From Macrocystis pyrifera (taxonomy: Eukaryota; Sar; Phaeophyceae; Laminariales; Laminariaceae), in NCBI GenBank assembly GCA_031763025.1, contig JASSKH010000041.1, positions 2,294,001 through 2,358,000 on the forward strand: a stretch of 64,000 bases of DNA, in the 5' to 3' direction. Position 1 is the first letter of the stretch; every line of letters starts with the position of its first letter. A program made the translations under genes and the position numbers. Under the pieces are notes generated by a model. That model saw only the letters and a list, made by a program, of their open reading frames with translations, did not search any database and was not told where the DNA came from. Of this stretch, positions 1 through 10,958 are shown one piece after another.

Positions 1-1700
1 GTGGGTGTTTTCAGCCACTCCGCGGTCAACAACGACGAGCTGAAGGAGATCCAGAAAATCCAACAACCTTCCGTGAAGATCTACGATCTCATCCGACGCA
101 ACGACACGAGGTGCGTACGCACTAGCTGGATTATTGTCAGGAAGCTTGAAAATTGTTGTGACGGAAATACATGCGAACTTAAACTTAGACATCACAAAAA
201 ACGTTTTGTTAACCCTTTTGGGGCCCGGAAAACCAGCTGCAAAAAAAAATCGATCGTTTGAGTAGTCGATGCTGAGCTTCGTGCTGTAAAACTAGGGTTA
301 GGATATATTTTACATTTTAGATATTTCACTTTATATGGGTAGTTCGGAATGGTGGAGTAATTTAGAGCGCAACTCTTTCGTGATGTCGACCGTCGATTGC
401 TTGCACCCTGATACGTTTTTTCGTTTTTTCTTACCACCGCCGACCACCCCCCCCCCTTTCGTATCATTAATGTATTGTGTCCTGCTGGGCTGCATCTTGC
501 ACGAACAGGTGGATCAGCCAGCACAAAATGATGGCCCGGTTAGTCAACCTGAAGAAGTCCATCGTGGAGTACTTCAAGCAGCACTCCAACAACGCACGGA
601 AGCTGGCAGCCCGCGAGTGGTCCGTTACCAACGAGGTCTGCAGTCTGCTGGACGTCGTCGCGGAGGTGACCACTCGCATCCAAGGGTCCGTAGACACGCA
701 CGTCAGCCAGACGCTGTTCAACATGCTCGAGGTCAAGCAAGTTCTGGGCGGCGAGAACCACGCCATTCGCACACCCTACCAAGCCTACGCCGACGCCGAC
801 GCCGACGGGGATGTGTCTACGGATCTTACGAGCATCGAGGGCCTAACCGCTGACGCACAGAAGGTGCGGGCGGTGTTGCTTGAGGTCATGGGCGCTAAGG
901 AGTTGGGGGAGGTCCGCCTGAAGGCACAGCACATTTGCGTCATGTTGGACCCGAGGCGGAAGACTTGTTCGGAATTCCATCTCGTCAACGGTGGCGTAGA
1001 TGTTCAGATCTCTGCTGAGTGCTACGTGAAGCAGGTTGACGACATGTTTGTGGATAAGCAGACGGCATCTTCTTCCGCCACTGCGTCGGCCGTGGGGGGG
1101 GGGGGGGGGGGGGGGGGCGACGGAGGCCAGGAGCCTTCGACCAAGAAGCCCAAAGCCCTTTCGGTATTGGAGGAGAGGCGCAAAGAACGGAATGCAGCGA
1201 AACTGGTCAGTGGTGCCGCGGTTGGATCTCAGGGGACGGTCGGGTCGCGGAGCATGCTCATTCAACGGGAGCTGCGGGTGTACCTGGCGGAGGACGAGCA
1301 CCCTGAGGTGGACGACTTCTCACTCCTGGGATTCTGGCGGGAAAGGAGCACGCGTCGTGCATGCGAGACGACGGGCGACGCCAACAACACGGGAACGATG
1401 CCGCATTTGGCGCTCATTGCTCGGCTGTACCACGGGATCGAGTCCACCAGCTGTCAGGCGGAGATAAACTTTTCTGCGCTGTCATCCCTATTTAGCAACC
1501 TGCGCGGCTCCATGCTGCCGGGCAAAGTCGAACAAATGATGTTCCTCCGGCTGAACATGTTTTTATCCCGGAGATTAGGGTCCTTAATAAGGCCAAGCAG
1601 GAGAAAAAACGGGCGGCAGCCAAGTGCGCCGACAAAGTTGCCATGGTGCAGAGGGTTCGCAAGTTGCAGCTGCGCTGTAGTTGTTTGGGCTGTTTCGTTT
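1..1700 (+). pseudogene. hAT-family transposase, 3' part, frameshifted
   Basis: Two exons are visible. Exon 1 (1-110) enters from outside the window and ends AG|GTGCGT. Exon 2 starts at 509 after an ACAG acceptor, and both junctions are phase 2. The joined product reads NDTR-WISQHKMMARLVNLKKS, the usual hAT core, and near the end has the dimerisation block (ARLYHGIES, then INFSALSSLFSNLRGSML, then MMFLRLNMF). A 24-base G run at 1094-1117 encodes a glycine tract inside the domain. Around 1560-1566 (a T run) the frame must shift by one base to continue into a charged Lys/Arg-rich tail (IPEIRVLNKAKQ). The N-terminal zinc finger and the first catalytic residues lie outside the window. I infer an inactive copy; a sequencing error at the T run is the alternative. 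No terminal inverted repeat was found downstream. Confidence 0.75.
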
Positions 1701-1779
1701 CGTTTCGTTTCTTGTTTTTTCCTGCAAGTGTGCTGTCATGCAGGTTTTTTTTTTGTGGCCTTTTTGTTTGTAACCTGAC

Positions 1780-2150
1780 ATCCCCCAGTTTTCTATGGGT
1801 GAATTTGTTGGGTACAACCAAACACGAAGAATACGATGCGAGTCTTTGCGTTTACAGTTTACCAGGTATACTCGTACGTTGTCGACAGGAGGGGGAGGTG
1901 TCGTCGTTTTTGTTTTATGAGTACCACATTCGTTAGAGCAGCAGCTCGTAAATATGAAGAAGACCCCAAATGAAGAACATTGTATGCATGACTTTTTTTT
2001 TTTTGCGCTCCCCATTCGATGAACGAATACAGTTCGTCCATGCCATGGCATGCGGTTATGTTCGCGTATGATACAGTACTAGAAGTGCAATCGTGTAATA
2101 TCGTACGAAACACTGTGCTTGCTGTTTACCGTACAAATACCGTGTAAAAT
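1780..2150. other. no gene seen
   Basis: AT-rich sequence after the hAT remnant. I see no conserved coding frame, only short T and A runs. Confidence 0.5.
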
Positions 2151-2154
2151 CGAT

Positions 2155-2345
2155 TTTACATCCCGTCCCGTGCAATCCCGTGATATCTCAATCCCGTCCT
2201 GTGGAGTACCGTGCTTTTTTCGTCCCGTGAAATCCCGTGGTATCTCAATCCCGTCCAAATTTTCCCGTTCAATCCCGTCATGGTTCAATCCCGTCCTGTA
2301 CCGTCCCGTGCTTTAAATACCCCTGCTTGTCCCGTCCCGAGACGA
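2155..2345. repeat. CCCGT-rich short tandem repeat
   Basis: Irregular units built on AATCCCGT with spacers such as GATATCTC recur about twelve times. It runs directly into the duplicated block that follows. Confidence 0.75.
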
Positions 2346-2841
2346 AAATCCGGTCCCGAGGAAAGCCTTGAAATTTTCCTTCATGAAGAAAAAAAAAAAC
2401 GAAGCTGTAAGATTGAAAAAGTTATTCAAAACTCATATTTGCGAACTTGTTGTGATAAATCGATCGCGCCTTCTACGGGGTGTGTAGGTTTTCAGGGTTG
2501 TCTACAAATTACCACAAGTTTGAAACCAACGCTACTAAGTATGCCATAAAGGCGACTGCTGTAGTTACGGTATACTCCCTGGAGGTAATACCCCTTCTTA
2601 TCCCGTCCCCGAGACGAAAATTCGGTCCCGAGGAAAGCCTTGAAATTTTCCTTCATGAAGAAAAAAAAAACGAAGCTGTAAGATTGAAAAAGTTACTCAA
2701 AACTCATATTTGCGAACTTGGTGTGATAAATCGATCGCGCCTTCTACGGGGTGTGCAGGTTTTCAGGGTTGTCTACAACGCTACCTACTAAGTATGCCAT
2801 AAAGGCGACTGCTGTAGTTACGGTATAGTCCCTGGAGGTAA
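2340..2841. repeat. direct duplication, two ~240 bp copies
   Basis: The block at about 2340-2590 is repeated at about 2612-2841 with few changes; one small stretch (ATTACCACAAGTTTGAAACC) is present only in the first copy. Both start GACGAAAAT and end CCCTGGAGGTAAT. No coding frame is shared. Confidence 0.85.
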
Positions 2842-2859
2842 TGCAGTCGGAGTCAGCAC

Positions 2860-3899
2860 AGGTCCAGCCCAGGCCAGGTGCTCGGGTTCGTGCTGGTCGA
2901 GTCTTGACCCACGTGCGGTGAGGACTGAAAATCGTACATGCTGCTTTTATGATTTACATTAATAGTACCAATTATTAAAAACACACAACACACAAACTGA
3001 AAAAAAGAATGTTCTGTTTTTCGTATTGCAGAACAATACGTGCGAAGTTGTCCTTCGGAGGGAGAAAACACCTTTCCGAAAAAAACCGTTTCCCCCCAGA
3101 ACGACGTTCAACAGAGAAACAACGGCTCATCGAAAGTTGTCTTTCCTCCACTGCAGTATCTCAACCCCGTATTTACTAAAACAAAATACTGTTGTCCCCC
3201 CCAGAAGCCCCTTTCCAAAATAGAAAAACGGTGTTGAATGTACGTAGTCTATTATTGCCTCTGCATTTTCTTATGGGCGAAAAAAAAAAGGCGTGCGTGT
3301 ACCACGAGGTCGCGGAGAGTAAGAACTCATGCGGAGTGAGCTACTCTGTAGTACTACAAGGGGAACACACATGGCAATCAGAACCAAAATATGGTGTCTT
3401 AAAACACAAGGGGGATATTACATGGATTTCGGGTCCATCGTGGGTTCTGATTACAACATTAGCCCACCCGTTTTATTCTATGGTGTATCACTTCCGGAGT
3501 TCTTGCGTCTTCGTATCTGACAGGCGCGTTGGTGGCTCGGATTGTGCTTTTTCGTTGCCATTACGAGGAGTTATACAACATCAGAAGCCATGATGGACCG
3601 AAAGACCTTATATCCCCGTCTATTCACAACAACCGCATTTGCTTCTAATTACTACAGTATCAGGTATGTGTGTTTTCCCGCAATAAAAATACCGGCACCG
3701 CAGTAAATCAAGTGGTTAATTTTGATAGTTTTTAATTTTTATTTCAGTTAGATGGCTGACTCGGCCACGCCACTATTAATATTAATACTAACAGCGACTA
3801 TTCATATTTCTAGCTGTGGCCAAGCAAACCACAAATACCAACAGCAACTACTGTAAGTATTCATATTAATAGCCGAAAAGTCTAGCCAGCTCACGGCCC
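2860..3899. other. no gene seen
   Basis: Only short unconvincing open frames. Two TATTAATA motifs overlap at 3774-3787 and another lies at 3864. Confidence 0.5.
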
Positions 3900-4115
3900 T
3901 AATACGGGGGACCATAGTAAATAGGACCAAATACTGTTATTACGGGAGTCTATAGTTAACAGGACCTACGGCATACATAAAAACCTATATATTTAGGTAT
4001 TTTCACTTACAATATTTGTTCCTGTTAACTATGGACCCCGGTAATAGTAAAAATGCGTAAATATATACGCTTTTGTGTGTACCATAGGTCCTATTTACTA
4101 TGGACCCCCGTAATA
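3900..4115 (-). mobile_element. M1 MITE, interrupted by a second M1 copy
   Basis: Outer element with termini ATACGGGGGACCATAG and CTATGGACCCCCGTAAT. It is split after ACTGT by another M1 copy and resumes GTAAAAATGCG, exactly as in uninterrupted relatives. Confidence 0.92.
3940..4044 (+). mobile_element. M1 MITE nested inside an M1 MITE
   Basis: A complete 105 bp copy (TTACGGGAG...CCCGGTAA) sits inside the outer copy. The host TA is duplicated on both sides (3938-3939 and 4045-4046), which fixes element ends and target-site duplication for the family and fits a Tc1/mariner-type (Stowaway-like) mechanism. Confidence 0.93.
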
Positions 4116-4120
4116 GTAAA

Positions 4121-4201
4121 AACCCTCACAGTACTGTAGTCCCGTTCTAGGGACAATACCATGTTAGCTTGTCCTCAAAACGGGACTGCAGTCCGACAGG
4201 G
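4121..4201. mobile_element. M2 repeat (CTGCAGTCCCGTTTTGAGGAC type)
   Basis: Inverted-repeat element: GTAGTCCCGTTCTAGGGAC on one side and GTCCTCAAAACGGGACTGCA on the other. It is short and degenerate compared with the copy at 7421. Confidence 0.65.
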
Positions 4202-5479
4202 GCGTCAGTAGCTACCTGGTACCAGTCTACGTAGTCTTCACAGCCCTAGTTATCGGTCCAGCCAATTCGCAGGGCTAGCTAGCTAGCTAGCGGTGTACAG
4301 CTGTAATTCTAGTCTACGAATAAGAAAATAAAAAATGATGACCAAAAGCAACTAAAAAAAAGAAAGCGAGAAGAGTGGACGTAAAGTTTACGAGATAATA
4401 CGGGGTTTGTCGGAGAAGAATGGGTTGCATGTTCATCATTGAAAAACGCGTGATTGTACAAACATAGCCCCTCGTATTAATAGGAAGTGCCTACGAACAG
4501 AAATCATCACGTACAAGTATATGATGCCATACGAGCGAACGTCGGAGCAGAGACGGCAACACTATTATAGACGGGCACAAGGCGCGACCGTGGCTGTCAG
4601 ACTATATATAGCAGCTATTGAAAGCGATGTCGTCTGCTTGACCAGCACGTCGCAAAGGGTTGAAAAAACAAAAAACATGCGAGATGAGCAATGAACAGGA
4701 AACAAAAGCGACTACAGAGGACCAACTGAAAAACACACCAAAACACACCAGTAAGCAGTACATATAAACGTTAGCACAAACACGAACAGCGATCCCGCGA
4801 CGTCGTTTCGACCAACAAAAAAAAAACAAAAAACTGTACTCGTAGAGCTGTTTTTGTTTTCCTTTGTTTTCTTTCGGTGGTTCTCTCTTGCGTAGAATGT
4901 GTATGTCGCGCCTGTCGTACCCAGTAAAAAGACGTGGCATTGCATGATCTACTCTGCTTACTGCACAACAATGTACAGCAGTAGTATATCTGTGTCGTAG
5001 TTTGGTGACCACAGAGAGGGCTTGAATGTCTCTCACTATATACTATCTATTAATAGGATTGAAGAATCGGCCCCGACACTGGTTGTGCTAGATGACGACG
5101 GGTAGAAAGAACGGCTTAACGCGAAGAACACACACACATACTGGCACTCAATACCAATTTGTGGTACCCGGCATATACGGTAGGTATCCTGGTAATTGGT
5201 GGGGCCAATAATATACATACTCTTCCAATACATTTGGCGACATCGGTCATGTACCGGTATACAGCATACTGATCCATATTCACCTGTTGCTGTGCGCTCA
5301 CCTGTACCGTGCCAGGCATCTATGATATGAATATCTATACGATCGTATCTATGGCGCGCAATACGATACATCACATCACAGTTGCATTGGTTTTCAGTGC
5401 CATTTATTTTAATGCTTCAACGAAAAACGTACAGTACGCAAAATATCGATTCAGTCAATCAGGGGGAGAGGGGGGAGGA
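4202..5479. other. mostly featureless; possible 3' end of the Set2-like gene
   Basis: No conserved gene. On the minus strand at about 5218-5306 a frame reading VNMDQYAVYRYMTDVAK follows a CAACAG acceptor and precedes GTATGT. It could be a late exon of the Set2-like gene, but its phase does not match the last assigned exon, so I leave it unassigned. Confidence 0.3.
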
Positions 5480-5600
5480 GGGGGGGGGGGGGGGTGTACT
5501 CGATAGGAGAGATGTACTCGATCTCCTGCATGGCCGTAGTCGTATGACCATAGACCCTCGCATCCCTACAATGCTGGGACGGAGGAGAGGGGGCGGGATC
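5480..5600 (+). repeat. M6 poly-G-headed dispersed repeat (subtype B)
   Basis: Fifteen G residues (5480-5494), then a body with GATAGGAGAGATGTACTCGA and CGTATGACCATAGACCCTCG shared with the copies at 24.3, 35.2 and 45.0 kb. Confidence 0.75.
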
Positions 5601-5851
5601 GTACAATGGTTGTATATATCTACCCTACTACTGTAGGTAATACATACAAGGTTTGTTATGAATTCCTATCATGAAATCATGAAACGGATAATACTTTTTT
5701 TCAAGTTTCAGCACACAGGAAAATTGGCTGTTCTCCTTGTTTTCTCCTGCTGACTCTGGATCATATAAATCGATGATTGCTTTCATTTCTGTATCAGGAC
5801 TTGTTGCGTTTTTCTTGCGGGCGATCCGGAAAAAAAAAAAAAAAACTCAAT

Positions 5852-5961
5852 TACTACGGGGGACCATAGTAAATAGGACCAAATATTGTTGGTAACAATA
5901 GGTAAATATATGGGTTTTTGTGTGTGCCGTAGGTCCTATTTACTACGGTCTCCCGTAATAG
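5852..5961 (-). mobile_element. M1 MITE
   Basis: Termini TACGGGGGACCATAG and CTACGGTCTCCCGTAATA, with the TTTTTGTGTGTGCCGTAGG interior typical of reverse-oriented copies. Confidence 0.9.
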
Positions 5962-6185
5962 TAGATTTTACGCCGACGGCTGATAATATGCGCCACCCGA
6001 ACAATCCCGGCACTACTCTCGTAGCGGCAACCGGCACGAATTACTCGGCACACTACCCCACTGATGAATCCCATCTGTGCCCAGCGATTCCACAGGCACT
6101 AGCGGGCAACCGGCACCATAAGAGGGAGCACTACTGCAACTGTACCATATACCTGTCTCATGAAAAAAACAAAAAAAAAACTCGC

Positions 6186-6312
6186 CTTTCTCTGCCGGGG
6201 GTGCCTGTGGGTGATTGTGCATGAACGCCGCCACCACAGGGTACCGCTCCAGGACATGCTGCACAATCGTCCATGCCTCATGGCACTGTCGCGCTGTGCC
6301 TTCGATCGACAC
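6186..6312 (-). CDS. Set2-like gene, exon l: second half of KH-like fold
   Basis: The frame reads VSIEGTARQCHEAWTIVQHVLERYP, which matches the last strand and helix of a KH domain. The acceptor GAAAAG| follows a T-rich tract and is phase 0, agreeing with the previous exon. The donor reads AAAG|GCGAGT, so a GC-AG intron is needed; no GT donor exists nearby. The exon ends in phase 1, and the next exon was not identified with confidence. Confidence 0.6.
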
Positions 6313-6513
6313 CTTTTCTCGCACAAAACACAAAACACAAAAACAAAAAAACACACGCACGCACACACACACACGCGCGCGCGAACAGGAGAAAGAGGGG
6401 GGAAAAAAAAACGTCGCAAGCGTTAGCACTACTTTGTAAAGTTATTAATAGTATTAATAGCGCGACGATTTATCGTCCAACAAGGCGGCAGCAGCCACGG
6501 CGGGGGTACTACC

Positions 6514-6590
6514 AATACGGGTGACCACAGTAAACCTACCGTGCACACAAAACCTCATATATTTCACTATTTTTACCAACACGCGTGCCA
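6514..6590 (+). mobile_element. M1 MITE, partial
   Basis: One end (AATACGGGTGACCACAG) and the CATATATTTC interior are present; the other terminus is lost. Confidence 0.6.
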
Positions 6591-6662
6591 ACACGAGCGT
6601 CACCTAACGTGGCACAGCCGACAGATAATCAAACAAGACAGCAGACTGTGGCTCCGGTATAT

Positions 6663-6748
6663 CACTCTGTCCCAAAATATAGAGACATACTTTATTTAAT
6701 ATTGGTATACAAACCCTCCTTGTATTCAGGGACAGAATGATACATGAA
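6663..6748. mobile_element. M5 short inverted-repeat element
   Basis: Ends CACTCTGTCCCAAAATATA and TATTCAGGGACAGAATG are imperfect inverted repeats around an AT-rich centre. Confidence 0.6.
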
Positions 6749-6760
6749 GATAAATACTTA

Positions 6761-6865
6761 TTACGGGGGACCATAGTTAATAGGACCTACGGTACACACA
6801 AAAAATTATATGTTTACCTATTTTTACCAACAATATGTGGTCCTATTTACTATGGCCCCCCGTAA
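6761..6865 (+). mobile_element. M1 MITE
   Basis: Full copy TTACGGGGGACCATAG...CCCCCGTAA flanked by TA on both sides. Confidence 0.93.
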
Positions 6866-7009
6866 TAGCAACACGCGATGCCAAGAAACGTCACGTGACG
6901 TGACTACTGTTAATAATATAATGAGCGGACGAAAGACAATTTATCAGAAACAGACAGTAGGCTATTGCAGCACAATAGACTACCGACTATTGCAGTTTGC
7001 AGTAGTTAC

Positions 7010-7117
7010 TATCACGGGGGACCATAGTAAATAGGACCAAATACTGTTAGTAAAAAAAGGTAAATATATAGGTTTTTATATACACCATAGGTCCTATTAA
7101 CTATGGACCCCCGTAAT
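7010..7117 (-). mobile_element. M1 MITE
   Basis: Full copy with one mutated end (TATCACGGGGG); the other end CCCCCGTAATA is intact. Confidence 0.9.
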
Positions 7118-7228
7118 ACTGCACAAATACTAACAGAAACACGCCAGGTAAGACGAGCGGTGTAAAAGTGGCAACTAGCGAACGAAGACTATCATCAAGA
7201 TAACACAGCAGTCCGAGCGCAACGCTTT

Positions 7229-7337
7229 ATATACGGGGGGCCATAGTAAATAGGACCAAATCTTGTTAGTAAAAATAGGTAAATATATAGGTTTTTGTGT
7301 GTACCGTAGGTTCTATTTACTACGGTCCGCCGTAATA
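7229..7337 (-). mobile_element. M1 MITE
   Basis: Ends ATACGGGGGGCCATAG and CTACGGTCCGCCGTAATA. Confidence 0.9.
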
Positions 7338-7420
7338 GTATGACAGCAATATCGCGATGCCAAAGAACGAGGCATGTACATAGTAGCTAGTGAACTGTTC
7401 CATGGGAACGACAAGAGCTG

Positions 7421-7523
7421 TTAACCCTTTCAGGACTGCAGTCCCGTTTCGAGGGCAAACTAGTTGGAACTAGAGCGGTTTGTCCCCAAAACGAGACTAC
7501 TGCAGTTCTATAGCAAAAGGGTT
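7421..7523. mobile_element. M2 MITE, complete reference copy
   Basis: Long terminal inverted repeats: TTAACCCTTTCAGGACTGCA and, at the other end, ACTGCAGTTCTATAGCAAAAGGGTTAA, with TTTCGAGGGCAAAC facing GTTTGTCCCCAAAAC in the middle. It is the least interrupted member of the family. Confidence 0.85.
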
Positions 7524-7887
7524 AAAATACTACTTGGTAACGCTCGCTTCGCAACAAATGAACCGAAACAAGAAAAAATTCAAAAACACACCTCAAAAAA
7601 CTTTTCTTGACCAACATTTTACACCATGCTCGATGCCCAGCCATGCGAAAAAGAAAACAACACACACGCTTGAGTTTTGACCGCCATTTTGCACAACGCG
7701 CACTGCGATGCGATGCGAAAACTAAACAGAAAACAAAAATTGCTTGCTACATTTTTACACGAATCGATGCGACCGCAAAAACTAAACAAAGGGTATTTTA
7801 AGCGACAATTTTACACAATGCACGACGCGATGCGATGCGATACCATGCCATGCCATGCCATGCTATGCGCTTCGCTGCGATGCTCAC

Positions 7888-8031
7888 CTTGCAAACCGGC
7901 GGACCCTTCTCCCTTGGCCATTGTTTTCGCGACGTCGTCACCGACTTTGCTCCGGTCAGCCGGCATATTTCCCCCGACAGCCACCCTAGCCTCCTCTTGT
8001 CGATGAGCGCCACCGCGAGATGCGGCTCGAT
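7888..8031 (-). CDS. Set2-like gene, exon k: first half of KH-like fold
   Basis: Acceptor CACAG| and donor AAG|GTGAGC; 48 codons, phase 0 at both ends. The frame reads EPHLAVALIDKRRLGWLSGE followed by ICRLTGAKSV and a basic loop. Joined to exon l it gives strand-helix-helix-strand-strand-helix spacing like a KH domain. The usual GxxG loop is not present (DKRRLGW at that place), so RNA binding is uncertain. A second open frame exists here but has poorer codon bias and the wrong phase. Confidence 0.6.
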
Positions 8032-8312
8032 CTGTGTTTTTAATCAGTCAGCGCGTGTACGGGTTTGTTCGTTTCTTCGTAATTGGTTGGAACCGAAAAA
8101 AAACAAAACAAAAAACACAAAAAAGCACTAATAAAACTAAAACTAAAAAACTAAAACCAAACCGCAGTGGGTGTGTTGCTGCCTTCTTGCCGTCGGTTGA
8201 TGCAGGCTACCATTACCACTCTGAGCTATTAATAGCTCTGAGCGGAAATGGCCATACCAGGAACCACTGCCGGCGAAAAGTACAAGGACCTTAAGGTCTT
8301 CACATTAGTGCC

Positions 8313-8421
8313 TATTACGGGGGACCATAGTAAATAGGACCTACGGTACACACAAAAACCTATATATTTCCTTATTTCTACCTACAACATTCGGCCTTAT
8401 TTACTATGGCCCCCCGTAATA
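8313..8421 (+). mobile_element. M1 MITE
   Basis: TATTACGGGGGACCATAG...CCCCCGTAATAA, full length. Confidence 0.92.
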
Positions 8422-8479
8422 ACCACTCCTTATATTGCCAGCCAGAGTGGTCTGAGTATCAGGGCTATTCAAGAATCGG

Positions 8480-8640
8480 ACCAAAACTCGGGGGTCGAGT
8501 CGGACCAGGTCACCTATATAAAAATAACCCGACCCGATCCTACCCGACACCTGAGATTTCGAACATCTTCTGACCCGACCCGACCCGATCCAGTCCGTGA
8601 GTTTTTGAATGACGCCTGACCCGACCCGCGCGTCGGGTCA
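8480..8640. repeat. CCCGA-rich simple repeat
   Basis: Repeated GACCCGACCCGA blocks around TGAGATTTCGAACATCTTC. No coding frame is supported. Confidence 0.65.
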
Positions 8641-8860
8641 TGATCGGCGGTGAACAGCCCTGGTAAAGTAAATACTAGTATCAAGTCTCAATGGCTCTCA
8701 ACAGTTTTCCGTCGCAGAGTGGTATATACTGTAGGATGTCATATGTCATCACAAGCGCCGAAAAAACTTGAGGACATCCACCTGATGCGGCTTGATCTGT
8801 GTTGTAAATTGAGCTTGTGTGGAGGTTGTGTAATTGGTGTGATCACGAAAAAAAGTGAGT

Positions 8861-9085
8861 GGGGGGGGGGGAGGCGGGGGGGGGGGGGGGGGGGGTACTC
8901 ATTTGTTGCGTGCCTTAGTCATTTGACCATTGACCACGCATCCCTTTCGAGACGGAGCACCGTTCCTACTCCTGATAGAGACACCTCCAACAATTGGGTG
9001 CTCACTACGTTGATCCCGTACATTGCATGAAAAAAAATGCTAATCTTATACCCTTCCTGTCTGGCCGCCTGTGGCCACCATCTAT
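8861..9085 (+). repeat. M6 poly-G-headed dispersed repeat (subtype A)
   Basis: G run (8876-8895), then GGTACTCATTTGTTGCGTGC, CATTTGACCATTGACCACGC and a distal block AGATAGATGGTGGCCACAGG (read on the minus strand). The same blocks occur in reverse order at 61.2-61.4 kb. Confidence 0.75.
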
Positions 9086-9207
9086 CTCCTAGGATAGCGA
9101 TCGTTTTCTCGCTGCTAATCAGTGTATCAAACTCCTCCATGTCACATTCGTCTATTTTTCTCATCTCCTCTTCTTAACACATCCCGTTCCTCCTTGTATA
9201 TTTCAGT

Positions 9208-9227
9208 GGGGGGGGGGGGGGGGGGGG
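9208..9227 (+). repeat. poly-G run, 20 bases
   Basis: Uninterrupted G homopolymer in intron sequence. Confidence 0.95.
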
Positions 9228-9781
9228 TTATGCCGGCTACCGTATGATATACTGTAAGATTAGTATAGCTCTCGCTAGGAAAACGCGCAGCACGGCACTT
9301 ATTTATAACTGTCGTCAACTTGTGTGCGTTGGGTGTCCATGAAAAACGAATAACAAAATCAGCAAAAATAAATAAAACAAACGTGGATACCAAAAGCAGG
9401 ACAAAATATTAACAGACTTATCAATCAATGCGTACAGTAGTACATACCAGCTACCAGGCAGTAGACTATCAACTACAAAAATGAAATACGTACAGCAGTA
9501 CACATCAGGGTCGTAGACTATTAATATAGACTACTGTACGTACAGCACTACAATAACGGCCCTCAATCATTACCTGGTTCGGCGACACGGGCGTTCGGGA
9601 ACAACCCTCTCGTTCGCGCATCGTTTTTGACTCGCCCCTGGTGTACTGGTATGTAGTACCAGGCACGCTACTCTTTCATGTGTAATACTGCTGTCCATCT
9701 CAGATGCCTCCTTGTCTATACCTGGTCCACAGATACTGCTTTACTTCGTAGAGGTCCATGACATGGATATTTCGTTTTTCA

Positions 9782-10112
9782 AGGAGACGGTACGCAAATC
9801 ACTCCCACACATCAGACAGACACATCACGATCCATGTAGATCATCTAGATCGAAACTTGCCGTTAGTATATCTTGTGCAGGATCTGTACAGTACAGATCC
9901 AACCCAGAACAAACATGTACTATTGCGGGGGACCATAGTAAATAGGACCAAAAATTGTTCGTAAAAATAGAGAAATATATAGTTTTTAGTGTGTGTACCG
10001 TAGGTCCTATTTACTATGGTCCCCCGTAATAAGACCATGCAGGTTATATACGGCTCCCACCCGGCAACATGAGCTAGATCATACATACCATACAGATCAT
10101 ACAGATCAGGCA
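9782..10112. repeat. M4 GATC-rich dispersed repeat, with M1 insertion
   Basis: Contains GATCATCTAGATCGAAACTT, CAGGATCTGTACAGTACAGA and TACGGCTCCCACCCGGCAAC. The copy at 26.1-26.36 kb has the same blocks without the M1 insertion seen here. Confidence 0.75.
9921..10031 (-). mobile_element. M1 MITE inserted in an M4 repeat
   Basis: TATTGCGGGGGACCATAG...CCCCCGTAATAA; it separates AACAAACATG from GACCATGCAGGTT of the host repeat. Confidence 0.9.
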
Positions 10113-10181
10113 TCTAGAAAAGCTAAATCATTACGTGGGAAATCGATTGACCTGGCCGAGGTGCGTAATGCAACAACTCAC

Positions 10182-10292
10182 ATCGTAATGCTGAGGTCTC
10201 GTCAGAACGTTCTGGGCTTTCTGCGCGCGGTGGATCATCCGTGCCCCCGACATAGCCGTATCCATGACATTGGGGACAGTAGCGTCCAGTTT
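10182..10292 (-). CDS. Set2-like gene, exon j
   Basis: 37 codons, phase 0 at both ends: acceptor ACACCGAG|AAACTGG and donor GAT|GTGAGT. The frame begins KLDATVPNVMDTAMSGARMI. No known domain is recognised; it links the Arg/Ser-rich exon to the KH-like fold. Confidence 0.55.
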
Positions 10293-10401
10293 CTCGGTGT
10301 GTAGCATTATCAGACAAGTTAAAGCTTGCCCGACGTGCAAGATCGGACCAATCACGTACGCCGGCGGTTCCTATTGGCGGGCGGAGTAGGCGGGATGGAA
10401 A

Positions 10402-10531
10402 GGGGGGGGGGGGGGGGGGGGGGGGGGGGGTGAGAGATGTCCTATGTGCAGGCGGAGGAGGCGAGGTGGAAGGAAGGGGGTGTGCTTATGACAAGCACGG
10501 CCGTTCGACGGGGGGGGGGGGGGGGGGGGGG
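10402..10531 (+). repeat. two poly-G runs (29 and 22 bases)
   Basis: G runs at 10402-10430 and 10510-10531, each followed by TGAGAG or AGGGTGAGAG, so the pair may be a short duplication. Confidence 0.9.
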
Positions 10532-10958
10532 AGGGTGAGAGGTATACAAGAGGTGTGTACCGCAAGGACGAGAATGCGATGAACAAAACCTGATCAACAC
10601 CACCAACCAATAGAACCTACGAGAAGCCCTGTGTTTTTTTTTTGTGGTGTTCCAGGCGGCGTTTTGCGCATGAAACTCAAACGCTTTATAGACTGCATAG
10701 GTGCCGTTACTGCTGTTGCTTCTTCAAGTTTCGGCCCTCTAGCCCACAGCAACAGAAACTACGAGGGTATAAAACAGCGGTTCGCGGTAAAAAAAAAAAG
10801 GCAACAGGAGAACACACACAGCAAGGCTGGAATAAAAAAAAATTTAAAAAAAAAAAAAACAGAAAAGAAAAAACAGGTACAAAGGAGAAATTATACCAAG
10901 CAAGAACAACACTCAAAATCCAGGGTCGGCCAAGAGACAGGACGACGTAGCTATTTAG

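Noticed and set aside
4602..5036. 144-codon minus-strand frame
   Set aside because: Rich in Phe/Cys from T runs, with no motif or splice support.
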